From positions 1 through 12,025 of the forward strand of contig WFWM01000038.1 of assembly GCA_015491145.1 (NCBI GenBank): a stretch of 12,025 nt of DNA. Reading direction: 5' to 3'. Source of the stretch: Patescibacteria group bacterium (GTDB taxonomy: Bacteria; Patescibacteriota; Minisyncoccia; Phycocordibacterales; UBA12088). Position numbers and translations under genes: made by a program. Below, in pieces: positions 7,526-12,025 of the stretch (position 1 is the stretch's first letter; every line of letters begins with the position of its first letter). The notes under the pieces were generated by a model. The model was not told where the DNA came from. It did not search any database and saw only the letters and a list, made by a program, of their open reading frames with translations.

Positions 7526-7654
7526 GCCGCCGGACCATTGTCCCTCTGACTCGGTTGCGAGGGAGGCTTACATCTCCACGCAATGCTCCTTCGGAGGGGT
7601 TGCGTGGATGCGGCCACCCACCTGGAGTATCCAGGGCAACCTTGGTCCGGCGGC
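7526..7654 (+). ncRNA. ssrS: Structured RNA, candidate 6S RNA
   Basis: About 129 nt with a rod-like fold. The closing stem is 12 perfect pairs (GCCGCCGGACCA 7526-7537 with TGGTCCGGCGGC 7643-7654), extendable by TTG 7538-7540 with CAA 7637-7639. The apical stem is 9 pairs (TCCACGCAA 7575-7583 with TTGCGTGGA 7600-7608) plus CTCC/GGAG at the tip. Between them is a large open region; its 3' strand holds a small hairpin CCTGGA-GTA-TCCAGG (7621-7635), and its 5' strand can form CCCTC/GAGGG (7542-7546, 7558-7562). A bubble between two long stems, with a small hairpin on its 3' strand, is the known plan of 6S RNA, the RNA polymerase decoy. Short blocks also recall E. coli 6S: GTCCCTCTGACTCGG on the 5' side, CACCTGGA...TCCAGGGCAACC on the 3' side. 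A promoter points exactly at its 5' end. It is shorter than most 6S RNAs, and a cis-acting leader of the next gene is the main alternative. Confidence 0.55.
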
Positions 7655-7681
7655 CCTGCGTGCGCTTCTCATTGCGTGAGT

Positions 7682-8197
7682 ATGGAAGCGTTCAATGAGA
7701 CGACCCCGCTTCACGAGGAGCCTACGCAGGGGAAGGGTGGAAAAAAGGTGGTGGCCAAGGAGGAGGCGAAATTGTTGTTCTCCTTCCCTCCGCCTGTGCC
7801 GTTCTCTTTCCTCGTCGCGGCGTTTGTTGCAGCGCTCCTACTCACTGTGCTCCACTTGCAAGCGCTTGCCTTTGCCTGGTACTGGCGTTGGTGGTGGTTC
7901 GACTGGGTTATGCATTTCCTCGGCGGGGTGACACTCGCGCTCCTCATTACCTGGGGGTGGCTTCGGTTCCCGTGGGGACCGCACCGGTGGTGGGGGTGGA
8001 GCTTCGGAGTGACCATAGCGCTAGGGCTTGGTGTTGCGATGGTGGTGTGGGAGGTGGGGGAGTATGTAGGAGGCGTGGCAACGGAGGCAGCGTGGGAACC
8101 CTATCCCATTGACACGATGCTCGATATTGCGCTCGGTTCCCTCGGTGGTTGGTGGACTTGGCGTGTCGTTCGTCCATTGTTCCCTCCAGTATCGTAG
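7682..8197 (+). CDS. Tryptophan-rich four-helix membrane protein, DUF2238/YjdF-like pattern
   Basis: The 171-residue product has a charged N-terminal ~30 residues and then four likely membrane helices, at about 41-60, 72-92, 105-124 and 146-163. Seventeen residues (about 10%) are Trp, including clusters 'WYWRWWWFDW' (66-75) and 'HRWWGW'. Polar residues placed in or near helices are D74 and H78 ('FDWVMHFLGG'), E124 and E127 ('WEVGEY'), and D144 and D148 ('IDTMLD'). The WExxE and DTxxD pattern is reminiscent of DUF2238/YjdF-type proteins, whose function is not known to me; VanZ-like is an alternative. The open frame runs up through the RNA to an ATG at 7583, but I place the start at 7682, behind the RNA and preceded by T. 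The next gene starts 4 nt after the stop. Confidence 0.75.
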   Translation: MEAFNETTPLHEEPTQGKGGKKVVAKEEAKLLFSFPPPVPFSFLVAAFVAALLLTVLHLQALAFAWYWRWWWFDWVMHFLGGVTLALLITWGWLRFPWGPHRWWGWSFGVTIALGLGVAMVVWEVGEYVGGVATEAAWEPYPIDTMLDIALGSLGGWWTWRVVRPLFPPVS

Positions 8198-8201
8198 GGG
8201 T

Positions 8202-8969
8202 ATGGAGCGGTTCGCGCGCTGGGAGCCGGAGCAACGGGAACAGCGTGCGAGGGAAGTGTGGGAGCACGAGAAGCAGCTGTTTGCTCTCTTGGATGAGGAA
8301 GAGCGGGATCACCATCTGCAATGGGTTGTCGTGGGAGGGGTAGCTCTCTTTGCTGCTGTCGGCATTCCGTACCAACCTCTCCGGAGAGATGGGACGGTGC
8401 GCGATATCGATGTTATCGTGCTGGCAGATCCGGAGCATCGGATGTCTTTCGTGAGCGAGCACGCTTCTCGTGCGGGCGTTCCACTGGAAGTATCCTTCGC
8501 CAAACCTATTACCTCCCCTCCATCACGACGATCACTTGTGAGTGAAATCCTCTACGATAGGGAAGGAAGGTGGTTCCTCAGGTTTCGTGATATTGTCGTT
8601 CCTGTTTCTGCTGAAGTATTTGCGGTAGATCGAAAGCCTCTCGTCTACGCCGGCGAGAGGGTGTTGCTCCCGACCTTTCCGTTCCAGACGATTGTGCACC
8701 TCTATTTGACACGAACCGCAGTACTCAAGCAGAAAGATCGGGATAAACTACGAAAAGCGCTGCGTTCTTTTGAGGCGAAGGAGGGAACATACCGAGGGTG
8801 CCATCCTTTCTATCGTCCTTTCCACGCCCTTGCACGGAAGGTGAGGGTGCGGTACCCGGGCTACGTCCTGCTCGCAGAGAGCTACCACTGCATTGACGCG
8901 CAACTCGGTGGGCGGATGACCCACACTCTTCGGCTCGCACTCCTTCGGCGTCTTGGGTTAGACGTCTGA
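8202..8969 (+). CDS. Putative nucleotidyltransferase of the AbiEii-like type
   Basis: The 255-residue protein has the features of a polymerase-beta-type nucleotidyltransferase. 'WVVVGGVALFAAVGI' (41-55) carries the GG motif (G45, G46), and 'RDIDVIV' (67-73) supplies the metal-binding D68 and D70. E138 in 'VSAEVF' is a plausible third carboxylate. 'LPTFPFQTIVHLYLTR' and then 'KQKDRDKLRKAL' (176-187) match the KDR-D-L pattern seen in AbiEii/related families. The N-terminal ~35 residues are acidic and helical, and the C-terminal ~65 residues are basic. Substrate unknown: related proteins include tRNA- or nucleotide-modifying toxins, but there is no AbiEi-like antitoxin or HEPN partner next to it, so I do not call it a toxin. 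It follows the membrane protein by 4 nt, with TAGGGG as a modest Shine-Dalgarno sequence, so the two are likely cotranscribed. The 22-nt gap to the convergent rplT shows no clear terminator. Confidence 0.7.
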   Translation: MERFARWEPEQREQRAREVWEHEKQLFALLDEEERDHHLQWVVVGGVALFAAVGIPYQPLRRDGTVRDIDVIVLADPEHRMSFVSEHASRAGVPLEVSFAKPITSPPSRRSLVSEILYDREGRWFLRFRDIVVPVSAEVFAVDRKPLVYAGERVLLPTFPFQTIVHLYLTRTAVLKQKDRDKLRKALRSFEAKEGTYRGCHPFYRPFHALARKVRVRYPGYVLLAESYHCIDAQLGGRMTHTLRLALLRRLGLDV

Positions 8970-8991
8970 TGAAAAGATCCGATTGGCCGTT

Positions 8992-9345
8992 CTACACCTT
9001 GGAGCGAATGTGCTCTACGAGTGCGGCAAACCGTTCTGGCTTCTGTTGTGCGAGTGTGGCAAGCATCTTTCGGTTGAGCGCGACACCTGCCTTCTGCAGC
9101 GCGTGGATGAACTGGCTATAGGAAAGACCAAGTGGCCGCACCGCCGCGTTGATTTGAATGTTCCAGAGTCGACGGAATTCCCCTTTCTTTTTCTTCCGAT
9201 GTTGGAAAGAATGGCGAGCGGCAGCAAAGAGTGCTTGTCGGGTTGCCCGCTCCTTAGAGCCAATGGCGAAGCGCCCGCCCTTCATCCTGCGAAGCAGGTT
9301 GCGTCGACGCTTCATCTTGATGGTTCCCCGTTTGACCCGTGTCAT
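8992..9345 (-). CDS. rplT: 50S ribosomal protein L20
   Basis: The 117-residue product is L20, an early 23S rRNA assembly protein. The basic N-terminal arm starts 'MTRVKRGTIKMKRRRNLLRR', and the globular part has 'RQALFAAARHSFQHRKKKKG', 'RRLWNIQINAAVRPLGLSYS' and 'ALNRKMLATLA', all typical. The length is normal. On the minus strand, AAAGGAT lies 8 nt before the ATG, the best Shine-Dalgarno sequence of this trio. rpmI ends 27 nt upstream. In E. coli L20 represses rpmI-rplT through a structured leader; no such leader is apparent here. Confidence 0.96.
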   Translation of the reverse strand: MTRVKRGTIKMKRRRNLLRRMKGGRFAIGSKERATRQALFAAARHSFQHRKKKKGEFRRLWNIQINAAVRPLGLSYSQFIHALQKAGVALNRKMLATLAQQKPERFAALVEHIRSKV

Positions 9346-9372
9346 ACTGCCAATCCTTTTGCCCTCACCCTC

Positions 9373-9573
9373 CTACTGCAGCGTTCCTACGAACCGTTCG
9401 ATTGCCTTTTTCCCTAATTGGCGCGCTGTAAGCATCCGCCAGCCGCGCTTGCGGCTTTTTTGACGGGCATTCTCCTTCGCGTTGTAGTGGTTGAGACCGC
9501 TCCGGCGCACGAGGATGCCCCGCTTCGTCAGTCGAATGCGCTTTGCCCACGCCTTGTTCGTCTTGCCTGCCAT
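9373..9573 (-). CDS. rpmI: 50S ribosomal protein L35
   Basis: The 66-residue, very basic protein matches L35: it begins 'MAGKTNKAWAKRIRLTKRG', continues with 'HYNAKENARQKSRKRGW' and ends in 'KKAIERFVGTLQ'. Its length is normal. The start codon is ATG 9571-9573, preceded by GCGT as for rplF, rplR and rplO. It lies between infC (60 nt upstream) and rplT in the universal infC-rpmI-rplT order. Its own promoter appears to sit in the infC-rpmI gap and would leave a leader of only about 12 nt without a Shine-Dalgarno sequence. Confidence 0.93.
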   Translation of the reverse strand: MAGKTNKAWAKRIRLTKRGILVRRSGLNHYNAKENARQKSRKRGWRMLTARQLGKKAIERFVGTLQ

Positions 9574-9591
9574 ACGCTACAAACGCGCTCC

Positions 9592-9620
9592 ACTCTAGCG
9601 CACCGCCCCAAAAATGTCCA
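9592..9620 (-). promoter_or_regulatory. Internal promoter for rpmI-rplT
   Basis: On the minus strand, TGGACA (9620-9615; five of six consensus -35 bases) and TAGAGT (9597-9592) are 17 bp apart. The start of transcription would be near 9585, about 12 nt before rpmI. There is no TGn in front of this -10, unlike the other promoters in the window. Confidence 0.5.
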
Positions 9621-9633
9621 GCCTCCTCGCGCA

Positions 9634-10173
9634 TCAGCGCTTGGCGGGCTCGATGGTGACCGTGTAGCCCTTTGGGCTTTTCTTCATCTCGTCGGCGATC
9701 TTGTAGGAAGCTGGGATAATGGCGAGGAACTGCTGGAGCCGCTCTTTCAAGAACTGTTCGTCCATATACTTGTACCGGCCAAAGAGGAAGAGGTCGACCT
9801 TCACACGGTTGCCTTCCTCGAGCCACTCGGCAATTCGTTGCGCCTTGAGCCGTCGATCGTGTTCACTCGTGCCGATCTTCACTTGAATATTCTTCGTTTC
9901 TACCGTTCGGGCTCCCCGCCGAATCTCGCGCGCCTTCTTCTTCCGTTCGTACTGGAACTTGCCGTAATCCATAATACGGGTGACAGGCGGGTTTGCCTTT
10001 GCGGTAATTTCGATGAGATCCATTCCATACTCGCGCGCCTTGGCGAGCGCTTCCTTCAGCGGCATCACTCCGAGATTGGTGCCATCGGGAGCGATAACCC
10101 GCACCTCCTTTGCGCGGATGAACTCGTTGATGCGCACCTCATCCCTCCGTTCGTCTTTCACCGCAGTGTACAT
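9634..10173 (-). CDS. infC: Translation initiation factor IF-3
   Basis: The 179-residue product is IF-3, which binds the 30S subunit and checks initiator tRNA and start codon. The N-terminal domain includes 'RINEFIRAKEVRVIAPDG' and 'GVMPLKEALAKAREYGMDL', followed by 'PPVTRIMDYGKFQYERKKKA', the best family signature. The C-terminal domain runs from about residue 90 and has 'GTSEHDRRLKAQRIAEWLEEG' and the late 'KGYTVTIEP' strand. ATG 10173 was chosen over a TTG three codons upstream. A normal ATG start is of interest because many bacteria use a rare AUU start in infC for autoregulation. It is the first gene of the minus-strand group. Confidence 0.96.
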   Translation of the reverse strand: MYTAVKDERRDEVRINEFIRAKEVRVIAPDGTNLGVMPLKEALAKAREYGMDLIEITAKANPPVTRIMDYGKFQYERKKKAREIRRGARTVETKNIQVKIGTSEHDRRLKAQRIAEWLEEGNRVKVDLFLFGRYKYMDEQFLKERLQQFLAIIPASYKIADEMKKSPKGYTVTIEPAKR

Positions 10174-10198
10174 AGCATCCAATCGTTAGGACAGAGGC

Positions 10199-10227
10199 AT
10201 ACTAGCACAGAAAAGGAAGGTTGCGAA
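10199..10227 (-). promoter_or_regulatory. Promoter of infC (extended -10)
   Basis: On the minus strand, TTCGCA (10227-10222) and TAGTAT (10204-10199) are 17 bp apart, with TGC directly before the -10. Transcription would start near 10192, leaving a leader of about 20 nt before infC. It is back to back with the ftsH promoter without overlap. Confidence 0.6.
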
Positions 10228-10238
10228 GAGGGAATTTA

Positions 10239-10267
10239 TTGTTGGGGAGCAGGCGCTGTGGTAGAGT
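10239..10267 (+). promoter_or_regulatory. Promoter of ftsH (extended -10), placing the start of transcription at the start codon
   Basis: TTGTTG (10239-10244) and TAGAGT (10262-10267) are 17 bp apart, with TGG directly before the -10. The usual start, about 7 nt after the -10, falls at 10273-10275, next to the ATG at 10275. This predicts a leaderless or nearly leaderless mRNA if that ATG is used. Confidence 0.6.
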
Positions 10268-10274
10268 GGCTCGT

Positions 10275-12025
10275 ATGCGATCTCTTTTTCTGCGGCTGGT
10301 GCAACGGGACAGCGGAGGCAAGACGCCGCATCCCAAACTCCCTCTCCCGCCCTCCGGATCCCCGCGGATGCCGAAGCCGCCGGCTCCGTTTTGGCTCAAT
10401 GTGGCGAGCGCGATCGTTATCATTCTGCTGGTAGCAAGCGCGCTGAGCTACTGGCAGGAGGGATCGCGGAAGGAACCCATTCCGCTGTCGGAGCTCGCCA
10501 CGCTCATCGAGAAAGGGCAGGTGCAGTCGATTGAAGTATCCGGCACGACGGTTACTGCGAAAGTGCTCCAGAAGGGCAAGGTGGTGGAGCGCACCGCCCA
10601 GAAGGAGGCGGGAGTTTCGCTCATTGAGACACTCACTAACCTTGGGGTAACCCCTAAGCAGTTGCGGAATATCCCCATTGCAATCAAAGAGGAGGGAGGT
10701 CTGCACTACTGGATCGTCACGCTCCTGCCATTCCTCCTCCCAACGGTGCTCCTTCTCGTGCTCGTGTGGTTCATTGCGCAGCAGATTCGTGGAGCAGGGA
10801 TGCAGGCGTTCACCTTCGGACAGACGAGGGCACGGGTCATCTTCCCTGACGACAAGGCGCAACGGGTCACCTTCAAGGATGTCGCCGGTCTAAAGGAAGC
10901 GAAGGCGGAGCTGGAGGAGGTGGTTGATTTTCTTCGCCATCCGAAGAAGTACATCGATATCGGCGCGCAGATCCCAAAAGGAGTGCTCCTTATGGGGCCG
11001 CCGGGAACGGGCAAAACGCTCCTTGCCCGTGCGGTTGCCGGAGAGGCAGGCGTGCCATTCTTTTCCGTCTCTGGCTCAGAGTTTGTGGAAATGTTCGTGG
11101 GGGTGGGAGCGAGCCGTGTGCGCGATCTCTTTGCACAGGCGAAAAAGCATGCCCCCTCGATTGTCTTCATCGATGAGATTGATGCGGTGGGGCGCGTGCG
11201 CGGCACCGGCATTGGTGGGGGGAATGACGAGCGGGAGCAGACCCTCAACCAGATTCTCGTTGAGATGGACGGTTTTGAGCCGAACGAGAAGGTGATTGTG
11301 ATGGCAGCGACGAACCGCCCCGATGTGCTCGACCCGGCACTCCTCCGGCCGGGGAGATTCGACCGTCGGGTGACACTCGACCTTCCTGACAAGCGCGAAC
11401 GGGAAGAGATACTGAAGATCCATGCCCGCAAGAAGCCGCTCCACGCGGATGTGGACCTCGCGGTCATTGCCGAACGCACCCCGGGCTTTTCCGGCGCTGA
11501 GCTCTACGCGCTGATGAACGAAGCGGCAATCCTCGCGGCACGGGAAAACCGCAAGGAAATCACGCAGTACGATCTGCTGCGGTCGATCGAGAAGGTGCTC
11601 CTTGGGCCAGAGCGACGCAGCCACCTCCTCTCCCCGAAAGAGAAGGAGATTACCGCCTACCATGAGGCGGGGCATGCGTTGGTGGCGAGCGTGCTGCCGC
11701 ACGCGGACCCGGTGCAGAAAATTTCCCTTGTTGCGCGAGGTCGTGCCGCCGGCTACGTGCTGCGTCCACCGCAGGAGGATAAACGGATGCAATCACGCCT
11801 TGAGTTCCTCGATGATATGGCGGTGGCGCTCGGCGGGTATGCAGCAGAGCGCCTCGTGTTTGGCGATCTCACAACTGGTCCTTCCTCTGACCTCCAGCAG
11901 GTGACCGCGATTGCACGCAATATGGTGGCACGGTGGGGAATGAGCGAAGCAATCGGGCCAATTGCACTTGCTGGTGAGCCTCTCCCAATGCGGGCGCAAG
12001 GCGGATTTGTACCAATGGAGCGCGA
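10275..12025 (+). CDS. ftsH: ATP-dependent zinc metalloprotease FtsH (3' partial)
   Basis: The first 583 codons of FtsH, the membrane-anchored AAA+ protease that removes damaged and short-lived membrane proteins. After a Pro-rich N-terminus, TM1 is at about 40-60, a small extracytoplasmic domain follows, and TM2 is at about 146-168. The AAA module has Walker A 'GPPGTGKT' (241-248), the pore-loop '[18 protein letters not shown]', Walker B 'VFIDEID' (297-303) and the second region of homology '[20 protein letters not shown]' (345-364). The zinc site is HEAGH (463-467), and D539 in 'TGPSSDLQQ' is the third ligand. The window ends inside the protease domain. The start is uncertain: ATG 10275 (preceded by T, by the promoter) or in-frame ATG 10368, which would delete 31 residues of the Pro-rich head. 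The -10 to ATG distance points to leaderless translation. Confidence 0.95.
   Translation, partial: MRSLFLRLVQRDSGGKTPHPKLPLPPSGSPRMPKPPAPFWLNVASAIVIILLVASALSYWQEGSRKEPIPLSELATLIEKGQVQSIEVSGTTVTAKVLQKGKVVERTAQKEAGVSLIETLTNLGVTPKQLRNIPIAIKEEGGLHYWIVTLLPFLLPTVLLLVLVWFIAQQIRGAGMQAFTFGQTRARVIFPDDKAQRVTFKDVAGLKEAKAELEEVVDFLRHPKKYIDIGAQIPKGVLLMGPPGTGKTLLARAVAGEAGVPFFSVSGSEFVEMFVGVGASRVRDLFAQAKKHAPSIVFIDEIDAVGRVRGTGIGGGNDEREQTLNQILVEMDGFEPNEKVIVMAATNRPDVLDPALLRPGRFDRRVTLDLPDKREREEILKIHARKKPLHADVDLAVIAERTPGFSGAELYALMNEAAILAARENRKEITQYDLLRSIEKVLLGPERRSHLLSPKEKEITAYHEAGHALVASVLPHADPVQKISLVARGRAAGYVLRPPQEDKRMQSRLEFLDDMAVALGGYAAERLVFGDLTTGPSSDLQQVTAIARNMVARWGMSEAIGPIALAGEPLPMRAQGGFVPMER

Noticed and set aside
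7526..7654. SRP (4.5S) RNA as identity of the structured RNA
   Set aside because: The conserved apical GGTCAGGTCCGGAAGGAAGCA-type motif is absent on both strands, and the large bubble with a side hairpin does not fit SRP RNA.
7583..7681. Upstream start (ATG 7583) for the membrane protein
   Set aside because: The 33 extra codons lie inside the highly paired RNA, have no Shine-Dalgarno sequence and encode no recognisable signal or helix; ATG 7682 is preceded by T as in all other genes.
8970..8991. Bidirectional terminator between the converging nucleotidyltransferase gene and rplT
   Set aside because: The 22-nt gap contains neither a usable inverted repeat nor T/A runs on the right sides.
9418..10434. 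Plus-strand open frame of 338 codons opposite rpmI and infC
   Set aside because: It runs antisense through two conserved genes and across the divergent promoters; the composition is that of a shadow frame.

Overview
This window looks like a chromosomal housekeeping segment from a bacterium of the Candidate Phyla Radiation (Patescibacteria, probably Parcubacteria-like), GC-rich by eye. The case for this is indirect. The spc-type ribosomal cluster runs S14-S8-L6-L18-S5-L15-SecY with no rpmD (L30) in the 12-nt gap between S5 and L15, and L30 loss is a known CPR trait, although Cyanobacteria and some others share it. S14 is the short zinc-ribbon form. A surface protein with a DUF5011-like Ig domain and a Thr/Ser/Pro/Ala tail sits next to the cluster. 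TGA is used as an ordinary stop, which argues against the code-25 Gracilibacteria/Absconditabacteria.

Layout. Positions 1-644 hold the 3' end of the surface protein gene. A compact intergenic region follows, with a possible terminator and a good extended -10 promoter. From 733 to 6775 there is one tight co-oriented run: rpsN, rpsH, rplF, rplR, rpsE, rplO, secY, gmk, an adk-type kinase and map. The cluster is cut at both ends: L5/L24 do not precede S14, and infA/rpmJ/rpsM do not follow map. A second promoter directly after map serves a long-form ndk (6846-7451). From 7526 to 7654 lies a promoter-linked, strongly structured non-coding RNA whose fold and short sequence blocks resemble 6S RNA. 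It is followed by a Trp-rich four-helix membrane protein (7682-8197) and a solitary AbiEii-like nucleotidyltransferase (8202-8969). On the minus strand come infC, rpmI and rplT (10173 down to 8992), with their own promoters. ftsH runs divergently from infC and leaves the window at 12025.

How the genes fit together: translation (ribosomal proteins, IF3), membrane insertion (SecY), N-terminal Met removal (Map), membrane protein quality control (FtsH) and the three nucleotide kinases (Gmk, Adk-like, Ndk) that turn NMPs into NTPs are packed together. The less ordinary items are the 6S-like RNA with a competing downstream pairing, the invariant T before every assigned start codon, a shared extended -10 promoter type, and a predicted leaderless or nearly leaderless ftsH mRNA. 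I did not find an obviously new multi-gene system. The RNA/membrane protein/nucleotidyltransferase stretch (7500-8970) is the least explained part.
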